Source of the DNA: Kallipyga massiliensis ph2 | GTDB taxonomy: Bacteria > Bacillota > Clostridia > Tissierellales > Peptoniphilaceae | DNA length: 64,000 nt | NCBI RefSeq assembly: GCF_000311985.1 | Contig: NZ_HE978586.1 | Span: 136,146-200,145, forward strand | Direction: 5' to 3' | Part shown: in pieces, positions 16,550 to 27,229 of the stretch | Layout: each line of letters starts with the position of its first letter | Numbering within the stretch: the first letter of the stretch is position 1 | Notes under the pieces: generated by a model | Seen by the model: the letters and a program-made list of their open reading frames with translations, nothing else | Told to the model about the DNA's origin: nothing | Databases searched by the model: none | Translations under genes and position numbers: made by a program

Positions 16550-17827
16550 TTAACGGTTCAAGAAACCTTTATAGTGACGGAGCTGCAAGTGGGCCTCTAA
16601 GCTACGGATGAGTTCGAGGACGACACCCACAACGATGATGATGGATGTACCGCCAAATCCGAGCTGGACCCCAAAGAAGCGGGCGACAAGCTCAGGAATT
16701 ATGGAGAGAACAGCGAGAATAATCGCCCCGATCAGGGTGATCCGACTGACAATTCTCTGCAGATAATCCGTAGTCGGCTTGCCCGGGCGAATGCCGGGAA
16801 TAAAGCCGCCGGATTGTTGGAGGTTTCGAGAATATTCGTAGGCGTTGAACTGGATGGAGTTGTAGAAGTAGGCGAAGAAGATGATGAGGATCACCTGGAT
16901 GATCAGCCTAATGATAAATCCGATCCAGCCGGAAGGTGTCATATAGTTTTGGACAAAGTCCTGGACACCGCCGCCAAAAATTAAGGCCAGGGTCTGTGGC
17001 AAGGCCAAGAGGGCAGAGGCGAAAATGATGGGCAGGACGCCGGCCATATTGACTTTGATGGGAATATGGGTGGCTTGTCCCCCGTACATCTTCCGACCGA
17101 CCACGCGCTTGGCGTATTGGACGGGAATCTTCCGCTCTCCTTCCGTGAGGAGAACCACGATCACCGTAATGGCGAGGAAGATCAGGATCAGCAAAATGGG
17201 AATCAGGAAGCTGATTTGTCCGCTTGCCGCTGCATGGGTGATGGCATAGAAGTGGCCGGGCATACCGGCGACAATACCCATGAAGATGACAAAGGATACG
17301 CCGTTTCCAACTCCATATTCTGTGATCTGATCACCGATCCATACGGTGAAGGATGCCCCGGCAACCATGACCAAAATGGCAATCCCTTTTTCCAGGCTAC
17401 CACCGGAGGCAAAGGCCTGACCGAAGATTCCCTGGACCAGGGCGAATGCTTGCAAAACAGCAAGGGCAATCCCTAAATACTTGGTAATCTGACCGATTTT
17501 CTTCCGGCCTTCCTCCCCTTCCTTGGACATTTCTTCCAAGGCAGGAATGGCAAAGGTCAAAAGCTGGACAACAATGGAGGCGGTGATATACGGGCCGACA
17601 CCGAGTGCAAGAACACTCAAGGTCGCCAGACCACCACCGGAAATCATATTGAGAATTCCGAGAAGGCTTCCTTCCGCCCCTTTATAAATCTCACGAATCA
17701 AGGAGATGTTCGCAAAAGGAATCGGGAGGGCATTACCCAAGCGAAGTACGATCACCATTAAGATGGTAAAGATGATTCTTCGGCGAGTTTCATCAACCTT
17801 CCAAGCATTCTTGAGCGTGCTTAGCAT
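16550..17827 (-). CDS. secY: Sec translocon channel subunit SecY
   Basis: Central pore of the protein-export channel, 425 residues with ten predicted membrane helices. Conserved blocks: RLGNALPIPF near TM1, MSKEGEEGRKKIGQITKY, GGFIPGIRPGKPTTDYL and LEAHLQLRHYKGFL at the C-terminus. The start ATG overlaps the rplO stop as TAATG. This is the major, operon-encoded SecY. Confidence 0.98.
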   Translation of the reverse strand: MLSTLKNAWKVDETRRRIIFTILMVIVLRLGNALPIPFANISLIREIYKGAEGSLLGILNMISGGGLATLSVLALGVGPYITASIVVQLLTFAIPALEEMSKEGEEGRKKIGQITKYLGIALAVLQAFALVQGIFGQAFASGGSLEKGIAILVMVAGASFTVWIGDQITEYGVGNGVSFVIFMGIVAGMPGHFYAITHAAASGQISFLIPILLILIFLAITVIVVLLTEGERKIPVQYAKRVVGRKMYGGQATHIPIKVNMAGVLPIIFASALLALPQTLALIFGGGVQDFVQNYMTPSGWIGFIIRLIIQVILIIFFAYFYNSIQFNAYEYSRNLQQSGGFIPGIRPGKPTTDYLQRIVSRITLIGAIILAVLSIIPELVARFFGVQLGFGGTSIIIVVGVVLELIRSLEAHLQLRHYKGFLNR

Positions 17828-18276
17828 TAGAGCACCTCCGCCTTTCCTCCTGCTTCGTTGATTTTTTCTTCAGCAGATTTGGTAAACTTGGTCGCCTGAA
17901 CAGTCAGTTTTTTACTGAGCTCACCACGGCCTAAGATTTTCAAACCGTCTTGTAAATCTTTCTTTTGGATCATGCCCCGCTCTAAAAGAGCCTCGGCGTT
18001 GATGGTGGCTCCATCTTCAAAGATGTTCAGATCTTCGACATTGATGGTGGCATAGACCTTAGAAAAATTATTGGTAAATCCATGCTTCGGGAGCCGACGG
18101 AAAAGAGGTAACTGTCCACCCTCAAATCCGGGACGAACGCCGCCACCGGAACGAGAGTTCTGGCCGTCACGACCCCGGCCGGCGTATTTTCCCCAACCTG
18201 AGCTGTGACCGCGGCCTACCCGCTTTGTCTTTTTCTTTGCTCCGCCCTTAGCCGGATTAAGTTCATGAAGTTTCAT
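17827..18276 (-). CDS. rplO: 50S ribosomal protein L15
   Basis: 149 residues. [20 protein letters not shown], then [19 protein letters not shown] and [18 protein letters not shown], are the L15 hallmarks. Coupled to secY through a one-base stop/start overlap. Confidence 0.98.
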   Translation of the reverse strand: MKLHELNPAKGGAKKKTKRVGRGHSSGWGKYAGRGRDGQNSRSGGGVRPGFEGGQLPLFRRLPKHGFTNNFSKVYATINVEDLNIFEDGATINAEALLERGMIQKKDLQDGLKILGRGELSKKLTVQATKFTKSAEEKINEAGGKAEVL

Positions 18277-18285
18277 CGGAACCTC

Positions 18286-18468
18286 CTATTCCTGCTCAGA
18301 GACGTCGAGCATGAAGTCAATCTTGTGGATCGCTCCGCGGACGGAATCCTGGTCTTCCAGGACCACCGTCTGCCCGAGTTTATGAAGTCCCAGAGCACGA
18401 GCGATATTGATTTGCTTGTCGGTTCTTCCGGCGAATGATTTCTTTAAGGTAATGTTTAATTTGCCCAT
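18286..18468 (-). CDS. rpmD: 50S ribosomal protein L30
   Basis: 60 residues, the short bacterial form. LNITLKKSFAGRTDKQ, ALGLHKLGQTVVLED and VRGAIHKIDFMLDV match the family. Standard position between rpsE and rplO. Confidence 0.98.
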   Translation of the reverse strand: MGKLNITLKKSFAGRTDKQINIARALGLHKLGQTVVLEDQDSVRGAIHKIDFMLDVSEQE

Positions 18469-18477
18469 GAGAACCTC

Positions 18478-18981
18478 CTAGCTCAAAATCTCTTCTACGC
18501 TCTTGCCCCGTAACTTGGCAACCTGGTCGGGTGTCTTCATTCTGGCGAACCCGTCCATCAAAGCATTGACAATGCTCAGGGCGTTAGCGGAACCCAGTGA
18601 CTTGGCACGGATGTCGGAAATCCCGGCCACTTCACAGACCGCACGAACCGGACCGCCGGCAATGATTCCGGTACCTTCTTTAGCCGGCATGATCAGGACC
18701 TTGCCTGCTCCGTAGTGACCCACGATTTCGTGGGGAACGGTGGTGCCATGGAGAGGAAGCTGGACCATTTTCTTTCTGGCATGGTCGGCCCCCTTCCGGA
18801 TGGCTTCCGGAACTTCTGCGGCCTTGCCCATAGCAATGCCCACTCTTCCTTTTCCGTCACCGACAGCTACCAAAGCGGTAAAACGAGCGGTACGACCACC
18901 CTTGGCTGTCTTGGAGACGCGGTTGATATATATGACTTTATCTTCGAACTCAGACTTTTGTCTGCGATTTTGCTTGGCCAT
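18478..18981 (-). CDS. rpsE: 30S ribosomal protein S5
   Basis: 167 residues. The N-terminal double-stranded RNA-binding-like domain has INRVSKTAKGGRTARFTALV, and the C-terminal domain has GTGIIAGGPVRAVCEVAGI. The region around GGRTARF is where spectinomycin-resistance changes occur in other bacteria; nothing unusual is seen here. Confidence 0.98.
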   Translation of the reverse strand: MAKQNRRQKSEFEDKVIYINRVSKTAKGGRTARFTALVAVGDGKGRVGIAMGKAAEVPEAIRKGADHARKKMVQLPLHGTTVPHEIVGHYGAGKVLIMPAKEGTGIIAGGPVRAVCEVAGISDIRAKSLGSANALSIVNALMDGFARMKTPDQVAKLRGKSVEEILS

Positions 18982-18995
18982 TCTATCTCCTCTCC

Positions 18996-19352
18996 TTACA
19001 GCTTGAGTCCCGCTTCACGAGCAGCATCAGCGAGCGCCTTCACTTTTCCATGATAAATATAACCGGAACGGTCAAAGACAACAGTGGTGATGCCTTTTTC
19101 CAGAGCCCGCTCAGCAATGGCCTTGCCGACTGCCTGGGCGGATTCGATGTTGGAGCCATGACCGTCTACGCTGTCTTGTAAAGTGGAAGCGGAGACCAGG
19201 GTTCTTCCCTCACTGTCATCAATGATCTGAGCATACATGTTGGCGTTGCTCTTATAAACATTGAGACGTGGTCTCTCGGACGTGCCGGCCACCTTATTGC
19301 GTATGCGGAGATGACGTTTCTTACGTCCTGCATTTCTGTCAAATTTAGCCAT
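18996..19352 (-). CDS. rplR: 50S ribosomal protein L18
   Basis: Binds 5S rRNA with L5; 118 residues. [20 protein letters not shown] and [20 protein letters not shown] are diagnostic. Standard position after rplF. Confidence 0.98.
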   Translation of the reverse strand: MAKFDRNAGRKKRHLRIRNKVAGTSERPRLNVYKSNANMYAQIIDDSEGRTLVSASTLQDSVDGHGSNIESAQAVGKAIAERALEKGITTVVFDRSGYIYHGKVKALADAAREAGLKL

Positions 19353-19364
19353 TTACGCCCTCCT

Positions 19365-19904
19365 TTACTTCCCTGTTTTACCTTCTTTACGACGGATGTG
19401 CTCTCCTTCGTAATGAATTCCCTTGCCCTTATAAGGCTCAGGTAAGCGGAAGTCACGGATGTTGGCCGCAATTCGGCCGACAGCTTCTTTGTCGATCCCA
19501 CTGACGATAATGGTCAGGGCATCCGGCACTTCAAAGCTCACGTTCTCTTCCGGTTTCACCGTAATATCGTGGGAGAAACCCAAGTTGAGCAGGAGGTCAT
19601 TCCCCTTCATCTGGGCACGGTATCCGGTTCCGACGATCTGGAGCTTCTTGGAGTACCCTTCGGTTACCCCTTCCACCATATTAGCGATCAAGGAACGGTA
19701 GAGGCCGTGCTTGGACCGGTTTTCCTTCGTCTCATCGGGACGGACGACATGGAGTACGCCATCCTCAATTTTGATTTCAAAGGCGGGACCGATCTGCTTC
19801 TCCAGCTCACCCTTAGGGCCCTTCACTTTTACGACGTTCTTGTCATCGACTGAAATTTCAACCTTCTCAGGGATTTCAATCGGCATTAATCCAATTCTTG
19901 ACAT
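19365..19904 (-). CDS. rplF: 50S ribosomal protein L6
   Basis: 179 residues with two related alpha/beta domains. MSRIGLMPIEIPEKVEI at the start and PEPYKGKGIHYEGEHIRRKE near the end, where L6 meets the sarcin-ricin region. Confidence 0.98.
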   Translation of the reverse strand: MSRIGLMPIEIPEKVEISVDDKNVVKVKGPKGELEKQIGPAFEIKIEDGVLHVVRPDETKENRSKHGLYRSLIANMVEGVTEGYSKKLQIVGTGYRAQMKGNDLLLNLGFSHDITVKPEENVSFEVPDALTIIVSGIDKEAVGRIAANIRDFRLPEPYKGKGIHYEGEHIRRKEGKTGK

Positions 19905-19919
19905 GCTCGCCCTCCTCTA

Positions 19920-20312
19920 TTACCAGACGTAGCAGATGACTTCGCCGCCCAGGCCTTCAGCCCGAGCCTGCTTATCAGTCATTACGCCTTTGGAAGTGGA
20001 AAGGATAGCGGTGCCTAAACCACCCAAAACTGTGGGCACTTCCTTGGCACGAACATAGACCCGGCGTCCGGGCTTGGAGATTCTCTTCAAGCCGGAAATG
20101 GACCGTTCGTCATCGACGTACTTGAGGTCGATGGTGATCATGCCCTGGCGGTTATCATCAACAACGTTAAATCCTTTGATGTATCCCTCATCCAGAAGGA
20201 TTTGAGCGAGGTTTTTCTTCATGTTGGAAGCAGGAACCTCAACAGATTCATGCTTTTTCATATTCCCATTGCGGATTCTTGTCAGCATATCCGCGATCGG
20301 ATCAGTCATCAT
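19920..20312 (-). CDS. rpsH: 30S ribosomal protein S8
   Basis: 130 residues. [16 protein letters not shown] and the C-terminal [20 protein letters not shown] with VICYVW are signature. Two tandem ATGs open the frame; either may serve. In E. coli S8 represses the spc operon by binding an rplE leader; no such leader was identified here. Confidence 0.98.
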   Translation of the reverse strand: MMTDPIADMLTRIRNGNMKKHESVEVPASNMKKNLAQILLDEGYIKGFNVVDDNRQGMITIDLKYVDDERSISGLKRISKPGRRVYVRAKEVPTVLGGLGTAILSTSKGVMTDKQARAEGLGGEVICYVW

Positions 20313-20330
20313 ATCGCTTACCTCCTCAAA

Positions 20331-20516
20331 TTACCAGCTGGCTTTTTTTACGCCCGGGATCTGGCCACGATAGGCCAACTCACGGAAGCAAATCCGGCAG
20401 ATGCCGTACTTGCGTAAAACCGCATGGGGGCGGCCGCAGATGGAGCAGCGTGTATAGGCACGCGTTGAGAACTTAGGCTTCTTCTGCTGCTTTAATCTCA
20501 TGGATTTTTTTGCCAT
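20331..20516 (-). CDS. rpsN: 30S ribosomal protein S14, zinc-binding type Z
   Basis: 61 residues. [20 protein letters not shown] supplies the four zinc-binding Cys. The short zinc form is usual in Gram-positive bacteria. Confidence 0.98.
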   Translation of the reverse strand: MAKKSMRLKQQKKPKFSTRAYTRCSICGRPHAVLRKYGICRICFRELAYRGQIPGVKKASW

Positions 20517-20517
20517 A

Positions 20518-21072
20518 TTAGTTCTCCTCTCTTCTCTTGAACGGCATACCCATGTGGGCTAAAAATGCTCTGGCTTCTTCATCGGTTTCGGCGGAAGTCA
20601 CAATGATGATGTCCATCCCCCGAATCTCGTCAATGTCATCGAAGTTGATTTCAGGGAAAATCAGCTGCTCTTTGATGCCCAGGGCATAGTTGCCACGGCC
20701 GTCAAAGGAGGTGTCGGAAATTCCGCGGAAGTCACGAACGCGAGGCAGGGCCACGCTGATCAGCTTATCGAGGAAGTAATACATCTTATCGCCACGGAGG
20801 GTCACCTTGGTGGCGATGGGCATTCCGGCTCTCAGCTTGAAGTTAGCCACAGACTTCTTGGCATTGATGACCACCGGCTTCTGGCCGGCAATGATGGTCA
20901 GCTCGTGGACTGCGGATTCCAACAGCTTAGGATTTTCCTTGGCATCCCCCACGGCAATGTTGATGACGATTTTTTCCAGCTTGGGAACCTGCATCACATT
21001 GTCATAGTGGAATTCATTCATCAGAGCAGGCATTACCTCTTGTTTGTACTTTTCTTGCAATCTAGAAGTCAT
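20518..21072 (-). CDS. rplE: 50S ribosomal protein L5
   Basis: Binds 5S rRNA and contacts S13 across the subunit bridge; 184 residues. [40 protein letters not shown] and [19 protein letters not shown] (blocks) are characteristic. Start ATG 21072 follows GGGGGCAAGGA. Confidence 0.98.
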   Translation of the reverse strand: MTSRLQEKYKQEVMPALMNEFHYDNVMQVPKLEKIVINIAVGDAKENPKLLESAVHELTIIAGQKPVVINAKKSVANFKLRAGMPIATKVTLRGDKMYYFLDKLISVALPRVRDFRGISDTSFDGRGNYALGIKEQLIFPEINFDDIDEIRGMDIIIVTSAETDEEARAFLAHMGMPFKRREEN

Positions 21073-21086
21073 TCCTTGCCCCCTTA

Positions 21087-21395
21087 TTAATCAAACTTGG
21101 TGCCTGACTTGACTGAAACACGGATCTTCTTTCCGTTGACCACTTCAGTCTTTGTCCGGACGCCACGTTTTTCTTTTTCATCGTAGAGGAGAACATTGGA
21201 AGCATGGATCTTTCCTTCGCTTTCAATGATCCCACCCGCATCTTCCATCGAGCGAGGCTTGCGGTGGTGCTTTTGAATGTTGACATTCTCCACAATCACC
21301 CGGTTCTCCTTGGGGAAAGCTTGGAGGACCTTGCCTACCTTGCCCTTATCTTTGCCCGTCATCACTTGGACGGTATCACCCGTTTTTACGTGCAT
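21087..21395 (-). CDS. rplX: 50S ribosomal protein L24
   Basis: Assembly-initiating large-subunit protein, 102 residues, with a KOW motif ([20 protein letters not shown]) and the basic loop [13 protein letters not shown]. Slightly shorter than in E. coli but normal for the phylum. Confidence 0.98.
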   Translation of the reverse strand: MHVKTGDTVQVMTGKDKGKVGKVLQAFPKENRVIVENVNIQKHHRKPRSMEDAGGIIESEGKIHASNVLLYDEKEKRGVRTKTEVVNGKKIRVSVKSGTKFD

Positions 21396-21405
21396 ATGCC
21401 CCTCC

Positions 21406-21774
21406 TTAAAGTACTTCCGGAGCCAGCGAAATGATCTTCATATAACCATTTGCACGGAGCTCTCTGGTAACAGGCCCGAAAATACGGGTGCCCACGGGGT
21501 TCTTATCGTCTTTAATAATGACCGCCGCATTATCATCGAAGCGGATCTCCGAACCATCCGGTCTGGACAGGGGAGCCTTGGTCCGGACGACCACAGCAGT
21601 GACGATGTCGCCCTTCTTGACGGTCCCGCCGGGGATGGCGTTTTTGACGGAGCAGCGAACGGTATCGGCAATGCCCACATACTTCCGCTTGGTGGATCCG
21701 TTGACATTGATGACCAGGAGTTCACGGGCTCCGGAGTTATCAGCAACCTTGAGTCGACTTTCTTTTTGTATCAT
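21406..21774 (-). CDS. rplN: 50S ribosomal protein L14
   Basis: 122 residues. [20 protein letters not shown] and [20 protein letters not shown] are the conserved ends. Usual position after rpsQ. Confidence 0.98.
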   Translation of the reverse strand: MIQKESRLKVADNSGARELLVINVNGSTKRKYVGIADTVRCSVKNAIPGGTVKKGDIVTAVVVRTKAPLSRPDGSEIRFDDNAAVIIKDDKNPVGTRIFGPVTRELRANGYMKIISLAPEVL

Positions 21775-21792
21775 CTCGTCCTCCCTTCCTGA

Positions 21793-22050
21793 TTACTTGG
21801 CAGCTTCGAGGATTTCGACGAGACGAAATCTTTTCTGCTTGGAGAGGGGCCGTGTTTCCATCAGAAGCACCTTGTCGCCTACTTTGGCCGCATTCTCTTC
21901 ATCATGGGCCTTGAAGCGCTTGCTTCGGGTCAACATCTTCTTATACTTAGGATGCTTGACCAACTGGGAAACTTCGACAACGATGGTTTTGTCCATCTTG
22001 TCAGAGACCACCACTCCGCTAATGGTTTTGCGATTTGTTGTTCTCTCCAT
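21793..22050 (-). CDS. rpsQ: 30S ribosomal protein S17
   Basis: OB-fold 16S-binding protein, 85 residues. [20 protein letters not shown] and [20 protein letters not shown] are signature. It is only 4 nt after rpmC. Confidence 0.98.
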   Translation of the reverse strand: MERTTNRKTISGVVVSDKMDKTIVVEVSQLVKHPKYKKMLTRSKRFKAHDEENAAKVGDKVLLMETRPLSKQKRFRLVEILEAAK

Positions 22051-22054
22051 TGGA

Positions 22055-22261
22055 CTAAGCTTCCTTTCTTAATTTTAATTCCCGCTCGCGTTGAACGGTA
22101 CGCACTCTGGCAATATCCTGTTTTACAGAACCGATGGCGGAGAAGTTATCCAGCTGACCTGTTGCATCTTGAAAGCGGAGGTTGAAGAGCTCTTGCTTAA
22201 GATCATTCAGTTTGGAAACCAAATCTTCATCGGTTAATTTACGAATGTCTACGGCTTTCAT
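22055..22261 (-). CDS. rpmC: 50S ribosomal protein L29
   Basis: 68 residues, two-helix protein at the exit tunnel where trigger factor and SRP dock. [20 protein letters not shown] and [13 protein letters not shown] match. Stop/start overlap of one base with rplP. Confidence 0.98.
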   Translation of the reverse strand: MKAVDIRKLTDEDLVSKLNDLKQELFNLRFQDATGQLDNFSAIGSVKQDIARVRTVQRERELKLRKEA

Positions 22262-22692
22262 TATTCGTCACCTTCCTGTCCTACCGCATCAGAAGTCACC
22301 ATCTTGGTTTTGATGGGGAGCTTGGCCGATGCCAGACGCATAGCCTCCTGAGCGACCTCAGGAGAAACACCGGACATCTCGAAGAGGATCCGGCCAGGCT
22401 TTACAACGGCAACCCAGTACTCAGGAGCCCCTTTACCGGAACCCATACGGACTTCCGCAGGCTTCTTGGAAACAGGCTTGTCCGGGAAAACTTTAATCCA
22501 AATATTACCACCACGCTTGATGTAACGAGTCATGGCACGACGGGCCGCTTCAATCTGGTTGGCCGTCATCCAGCATGGCTCCATGGCCATGAGGCCATAT
22601 TCACCATAAGCGAGGCTATTTCCACGAGTGGCTACACCCTTCATGCGTCCGCGATGGACCCGGCGATGCTTCACTCTCTTAGGCATTAACAT
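22261..22692 (-). CDS. rplP: 50S ribosomal protein L16
   Basis: 143 residues, contacts A-site t[22 protein letters not shown] and [20 protein letters not shown] are diagnostic. Confidence 0.98.
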   Translation of the reverse strand: MLMPKRVKHRRVHRGRMKGVATRGNSLAYGEYGLMAMEPCWMTANQIEAARRAMTRYIKRGGNIWIKVFPDKPVSKKPAEVRMGSGKGAPEYWVAVVKPGRILFEMSGVSPEVAQEAMRLASAKLPIKTKMVTSDAVGQEGDE

Positions 22693-22713
22693 ATTGCTAC
22701 CTCCTTGCGCAGG

Positions 22714-23487
22714 TTAACGGTCGCCCCGGTTTGAGCGATTGTCACGTCCACCCCGGCGGTTATTATCCTGGCGGTCATTTCTTCCCCGACCCCGGTTGTT
22801 CCGGTGACGGCCGCCTCTAGCTTGTGGCTGGGGCTTGGGCATTTCAGCTTCCTTCATGCCGGGAAGGACTTCACCGATGTAGACCCAAACCTTGACGCCG
22901 ATCGCGCCGTACTGGGTTCTGGCGGTGGCTTCGCCGTAGCGAATGTCCGCACGGAGGGTCTGGAGGGGGATGGATCCCTCGCTATAATGCTCTACCCGAG
23001 CAATATCTGCCCCGCCCAAACGGCCGGCACAGGAGGTCTTGATTCCCTTAGCTCCGGCCCGCATGGTCCGCTGCATGGCCTGCTTCATGGCCCGGCGGAA
23101 GGAGACACGGTTTTCCATATCTTCAGCAATCCGCTCAGCTTGAAGTTGGGCATCCAGGTCCGGGTTAATGACTTCCTCAACGTTGATGAGGACGGTCTTT
23201 CCGGTCATCTTGTCCAGCTTCTTCTTGAGGGCGTCGACTGAGGCGCCGGCCTTACCGATGACAACGCCGGGCTTGGCGGTCTTGACGGTGACCCGGACCC
23301 GGCCCATGGTGCGCTCAATGGCGATCTCGGAGATTCCGGCTTCCTTGAGGTCTTCCTCAATGCATTTGCGAATGTCGTGGTCTTCTTTGATTAAAGAGGC
23401 AAAGTTATTATCATCAGCAAACCAATGAGAATCCCAGTCTTTGATGACGCCAACTCGTAAACCCTTTGGATGTACTTTTTGACCCAT
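22714..23487 (-). CDS. rpsC: 30S ribosomal protein S3 with Arg/Gly/Asn-rich tail
   Basis: 257 residues. KH domain with [19 protein letters not shown] and the C-terminal domain with [20 protein letters not shown]. After the usual end ([12 protein letters not shown]) there is a low-complexity tail of about 40 residues rich in Arg, Gly, Asn and Asp. Longer tails occur in several Clostridia and Actinobacteria; the function is unknown. Confidence 0.98.
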   Translation of the reverse strand: MGQKVHPKGLRVGVIKDWDSHWFADDNNFASLIKEDHDIRKCIEEDLKEAGISEIAIERTMGRVRVTVKTAKPGVVIGKAGASVDALKKKLDKMTGKTVLINVEEVINPDLDAQLQAERIAEDMENRVSFRRAMKQAMQRTMRAGAKGIKTSCAGRLGGADIARVEHYSEGSIPLQTLRADIRYGEATARTQYGAIGVKVWVYIGEVLPGMKEAEMPKPQPQARGGRHRNNRGRGRNDRQDNNRRGGRDNRSNRGDR

Positions 23488-23840
23488 TAGTTATCTTCCT
23501 CCTCTGTCTCTTGCTCAGCGACGACAACGCCAATATGGGATGTCCGCTTCAAAATCGGGTAGGCGGCCCCTTTTGCCTTGGGGTGCCAGCGCTTCATGGT
23601 GGGACCGTCGTTGGCCCAAGCCTTTGAAACGACTAAGTCTTCCCGATCCAAGCTCAGGTTGTTCTCTGCATTGGCGATGGCCGATTTCAGAACATCTTCC
23701 AGGAGCTTTGCCCCCTTCTTCGGGGTGAATCTCAAGATGGTCAGGGCTTCGTCGACCTTCTTGCCACGGATCTCATTGCAAATGTAGTTGACTTTGCGAG
23801 GAGAGATGCGGACGTATTTTGCTTCAGCTCTTGCTTCCAT
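23487..23840 (-). CDS. rplV: 50S ribosomal protein L22
   Basis: 117 residues; its hairpin lines the exit tunnel. [20 protein letters not shown] and the hairpin segment [20 protein letters not shown] are conserved. Stop/start overlap with rpsC. Confidence 0.98.
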   Translation of the reverse strand: MEARAEAKYVRISPRKVNYICNEIRGKKVDEALTILRFTPKKGAKLLEDVLKSAIANAENNLSLDREDLVVSKAWANDGPTMKRWHPKAKGAAYPILKRTSHIGVVVAEQETEEEDN

Positions 23841-23851
23841 TCTCTTCCTCC

Positions 23852-24133
23852 TTATCTCAGGCCGGCAGACTTATCGGACTTGGCGTGTCCCCGGAAGGTT
23901 CTTGTGGGAACAAATTCACCAAGCTTGTGACCGACCATGTCTTCGGTAATATAAATGGGCACGTGCTTGCGACCGTCGTGGACTGCGATGGTGTGGCCAA
24001 CGAAGTCCGGGAAGATGGTCGAGCGGCGGGACCAAGTCTTGATAACTTTTTTCTGATTGTCTTGGTTGAGGGCATCGACCTTCTTCATCAGATGGTCGTC
24101 GACAAAGGGCCCTTTTTTCAGCGATCTGCTCAT
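23852..24133 (-). CDS. rpsS: 30S ribosomal protein S19
   Basis: 93 residues. [20 protein letters not shown] and [20 protein letters not shown] are signature. Confidence 0.98.
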   Translation of the reverse strand: MSRSLKKGPFVDDHLMKKVDALNQDNQKKVIKTWSRRSTIFPDFVGHTIAVHDGRKHVPIYITEDMVGHKLGEFVPTRTFRGHAKSDKSAGLR

Positions 24134-24145
24134 GACATCCTCCTA

Positions 24146-24979
24146 CTACTTGGTCTTTCTTCTGCGAACGATGAACTGGTTGGAGGCCTTCTTCGGATCC
24201 CTGGTCTTCACGCCACGGCTCTTCTTTCCCCAGGGGGTCATCGGAGCGGGACGTCCGACAGGGGCGCGACCTTCACCACCACCGTGTGGGTGGTCAACCG
24301 GGTTCATGGCTGATCCACGGACATGGGGTTTTCTGTCAGCATAGCGACTCTTACCGGCCTTACCCTTACGGACCAGACCGTTATCGATGTTGCCGACCTG
24401 GCCGATCGTGGCCTTGCAGTTCAAGAGGATCAGGCGGAATTCTCCGGACGGCATCCGGATCTGGGCATATTTGCCTTCCTTAGCCATCAGGCTGGCAGCG
24501 GACCCGGCAGACCGGACCAGCTGGCCACCCTTTCCGGGGTAGAGTTCGATGTTGTGGATGACCGTACCAACGGGGATGGCGGAGAGGGGAAGGGCGTTCC
24601 CGACCTTGATATCCACGTCCGAACCGGATACCACCTTGTCGCCGACCTGGAGGCCACGAGGAGCAATGATGTAACGCTTCTCGCCGTCTGCATAATGGAG
24701 AAGGGCGATGTTAGCGGACCGGTTGGGGTCGTATTCGATCGATGAAACGGTGGCGACGATGTCGTCCTTGTTCCGTTTGAAGTCGATGATCCGGTAGCGA
24801 CGCTTTGTGCCGCCGCCGCGGAAACGGAGGGTAATCCGTCCGGTATTGTTCCGACCGCCCTTATTCTTCAGGGGCGCAGTCAGTGTCTTTTCCGGTCTTG
24901 TCTTTGTCACTTCCTCAAAGGTGGAGACCCGCATCAGGCGGCGACCCGGTGAGGTTGGTTTATATTTCCTAATTCCCAT
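24146..24979 (-). CDS. rplB: 50S ribosomal protein L2
   Basis: 277 residues, needed for subunit association and close to the peptidyl-transferase centre. [19 protein letters not shown] at the N-terminus and [19 protein letters not shown] with the conserved His near the C-terminus. Confidence 0.98.
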   Translation of the reverse strand: MGIRKYKPTSPGRRLMRVSTFEEVTKTRPEKTLTAPLKNKGGRNNTGRITLRFRGGGTKRRYRIIDFKRNKDDIVATVSSIEYDPNRSANIALLHYADGEKRYIIAPRGLQVGDKVVSGSDVDIKVGNALPLSAIPVGTVIHNIELYPGKGGQLVRSAGSAASLMAKEGKYAQIRMPSGEFRLILLNCKATIGQVGNIDNGLVRKGKAGKSRYADRKPHVRGSAMNPVDHPHGGGEGRAPVGRPAPMTPWGKKSRGVKTRDPKKASNQFIVRRRKTK

Positions 24980-24997
24980 AACTTCCTCCCGTTTCCA

Positions 24998-25294
24998 TTA
25001 CATGCCTTCAAAGAATTCGATGGATTCCGAATCCTCTGTCAGGGTTACGATGGCTTTTTTCCAATCGGGATCCTTGTAGGCATGCATGCCCATCCGGCGG
25101 TTTTTGCCCTTGACATTGATGGTGTTGACTCTCTTAACCTTTACGCCATCAAAAGCGGCTTCCACAGCCTGACGGATCTCCGCTTTATTTGCTTTCTTAT
25201 CCACACGGAATGTGTAGGTGTTGTGTTCCATGGCATCCATGGCCTGTTCGGTGATGATGGGCGCTTGGATCACATCATATGGAGATTTCTTCAT
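24998..25294 (-). CDS. rplW: 50S ribosomal protein L23
   Basis: 98 residues at the exit-tunnel mouth. VIQAPIITEQAMDAMEHNTY, FRVDKKANKAEIRQAVEAAF and VNTINVKGKNRRMG match. Stop/start overlap with rplD. Confidence 0.98.
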   Translation of the reverse strand: MKKSPYDVIQAPIITEQAMDAMEHNTYTFRVDKKANKAEIRQAVEAAFDGVKVKRVNTINVKGKNRRMGMHAYKDPDWKKAIVTLTEDSESIEFFEGM

Positions 25295-25923
25295 TATTGA
25301 AATACCTCCTCTGCTTTCTTGACGGCGTCCTGGGTCATAATCAGAGATTCGAACCGGACGAGGTCATAGACGTTCATTTCATCGACAGAGATGGTCTGAA
25401 CACTGGGGATGTTCTTGAAGGAGCCGATTGTTTCAGGGGAGGCATCCTTGACCACGATCAGGGCCTTCTTGTCGGCTTTAATGGCCTCCAAAACCTTGGC
25501 CGCTTCTTTGGTGGAGTAGGAATCCAGTTTCAGGTCGTCCAAGACGGTGAACCGGTCTTCTCTCACCCTGGAAGTCAGAACGGACTTGAGGGCTAAACGA
25601 CGGATCTTCTTGGGTGTCGTATAGGAGTAGTCTCTGGGCTTGATGGCGAAGACCATGCCGCCGCCTCTCCAGTTTGGCTGGGTTCTTGACCCGGCACGGG
25701 CCCGACCTGTCCCCTTCTGACGGAAGGGCTTGCGGCCACCGCCCCGAACCTCGCCCCGTGTTTTAGCCGAGTGGGTTCCCTGGCGCTTGTTGGCCCGGAT
25801 ATTCTTAATTACTGTATATACGGCGTGGTCGTTGACGTCGACATCAAAGAGGTGGTCCGATAATTCGAGCTCTCCGACAACTTCGCCGGTTTGGTTTAAA
25901 ATATTCACCTTGGTCATTGTCAT
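25294..25923 (-). CDS. rplD: 50S ribosomal protein L4
   Basis: 209 residues. The internal loop KQGTHSAKTRGEVRGGGRKP with FRQKGTGRARAGSRTQPNW lines the exit tunnel. In E. coli L4 autoregulates the S10 operon through its leader; the long structured leader here makes an analogous role worth considering. Confidence 0.98.
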   Translation of the reverse strand: MTMTKVNILNQTGEVVGELELSDHLFDVDVNDHAVYTVIKNIRANKRQGTHSAKTRGEVRGGGRKPFRQKGTGRARAGSRTQPNWRGGGMVFAIKPRDYSYTTPKKIRRLALKSVLTSRVREDRFTVLDDLKLDSYSTKEAAKVLEAIKADKKALIVVKDASPETIGSFKNIPSVQTISVDEMNVYDLVRFESLIMTQDAVKKAEEVFQ

Positions 25924-25928
25924 CCTCC

Positions 25929-26561
25929 TTATTTGCTTGCCTTGGCCGCCTGCTTGACGGTGACCAGGCCTCCCTTTGGTCCGGGAATGGCACCTTTTAC
26001 CAAGAGGATCGACCGGTCGGCGTCCACACGGATAACCTTGAGGTTCTGAACCGTCACCCGGTCATGACCCATTTTTCCGGATCCCTTGGTGCCCGGGAAA
26101 ACACGGGCAGGATAGGAACCAGCAGCACGAGCGCCGGCAACCCGGTGGGACTTGGAACCGTGGCCCATGGGACCCCGTCCCTGGTTCCAGCGACGGATGG
26201 CACCCTGGGTGCCCTTCCCCTTCGAAGTGCCGACAACATCGACCATTTCGCCTTCTTCAAAAATGTCTGCCTTGATCTCCTGGCCCAGCTCATAGGTCTG
26301 GCCTTCGACCACCGGCAGCTCACGGATCACTTTCTTGACCGCAATATTTGCCTTGTTGAAATGACCTTTTTCCGGCTTGTTGGTTCTGGATTCTTTCTTA
26401 TCGATGAAACCAACCTGGATGGCCTCATAACCATCGGTCTCGGTCGTCTTGACCTGGGTCACATAGACGGGGCCCGCCTGGATGACGGTCACCGGCGTAA
26501 CAACGCCGTCCTCGTCAAAGACTTGGGTCATGCCAAGCTTTGTACCTAAAATCTCTTTCAC
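25929..26561 (-). CDS. rplC: 50S ribosomal protein L3
   Basis: 210 residues. [20 protein letters not shown] at the start, the extended loop [20 protein letters not shown] near the peptidyl-transferase centre, and [20 protein letters not shown]. Confidence 0.98.
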   Translation of the reverse strand: MKEILGTKLGMTQVFDEDGVVTPVTVIQAGPVYVTQVKTTETDGYEAIQVGFIDKKESRTNKPEKGHFNKANIAVKKVIRELPVVEGQTYELGQEIKADIFEEGEMVDVVGTSKGKGTQGAIRRWNQGRGPMGHGSKSHRVAGARAAGSYPARVFPGTKGSGKMGHDRVTVQNLKVIRVDADRSILLVKGAIPGPKGGLVTVKQAAKASK

Positions 26562-26631
26562 GTTTTTTCCTCCTTAATTACAGCGGATCACTTCCGGCCC
26601 TTGGCCATCCATGATCATCCTAACTATGGGA

Positions 26632-26940
26632 TTACAGCTTGATCTCAATGTCCACACCGGCGGGAAGGTTTAGTTTCTTCAAAGCTTCCAGGGTGTTCAT
26701 GTTGGGGCGGACAATGTCGATAAGACGCTTGTGGGTTCTCTGCTCGAACTGCTCCCGGCTGTCCTTGTGCTTGTGCGGGGAACGCAGGATCGTGATGATC
26801 TCCTTGTCGGTGGGCAGGGGGATCGGTCCGGAAACATCCGCACCTGACCGCTTGCAGGCTTCGACAATCTTCTGAGCGGAAGCGTCAATGACTTCGTGGT
26901 CATAAGCCCGAAGCCGGATTCTGATCTTCTGATTTGCCAT
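26632..26940 (-). CDS. rpsJ: 30S ribosomal protein S10 / NusE
   Basis: 102 residues, first gene of the operon. [40 protein letters not shown] and [18 protein letters not shown] (blocks) are conserved. Besides its place in the 30S head it joins antitermination complexes with NusB. Start ATG 26940 follows AAGGAGG. No str operon (rpsL-rpsG-fusA-tuf) lies upstream. Confidence 0.98.
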   Translation of the reverse strand: MANQKIRIRLRAYDHEVIDASAQKIVEACKRSGADVSGPIPLPTDKEIITILRSPHKHKDSREQFEQRTHKRLIDIVRPNMNTLEALKKLNLPAGVDIEIKL

Positions 26941-27229
26941 TTCTTTTCCTCCTTGGTTTTTTCTGAGCGCCTTATCTTATAGGAAAGGAATCCTTTCATG
27001 AGACGGATGCGCTCTTCGTACCACGATACACGGGGCCGGGTGTGTCCTGCATGGCCCTATAAAAAAGAAATACCGTGGTGCGACCGTCCGGATCGCGCCG
27101 GACTGCTCAGCAAAAATTCCCTCGGCAACCGCCGTTTCCTCTAGTAGGTTGAAAACAACCCCTTTAGAAGTCCTTCGACGTCCGAGCAACCTCTTGCTTC
27201 ATCGCCTAGTATTTCAGGACACTCCTAAT
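26941..27229 (-). promoter_or_regulatory. long structured 5' leader of the S10 operon
   Basis: About 280 nt separate the inferred start of transcription from rpsJ, with no credible gene. On the minus strand it holds several local hairpins: GGTTG-TTTT-CAACC, CGGC-GGTT-GCCG, GTCCGG-6 nt-CCGGAC, and a nested pair with outer ACCACG/CGTGGT enclosing GGGCC/GGCCC. A TTTCTTTTTT run lies inside the nested structure. This suggests autogenous control by a ribosomal protein, but I cannot match it to a named leader. Confidence 0.55.
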
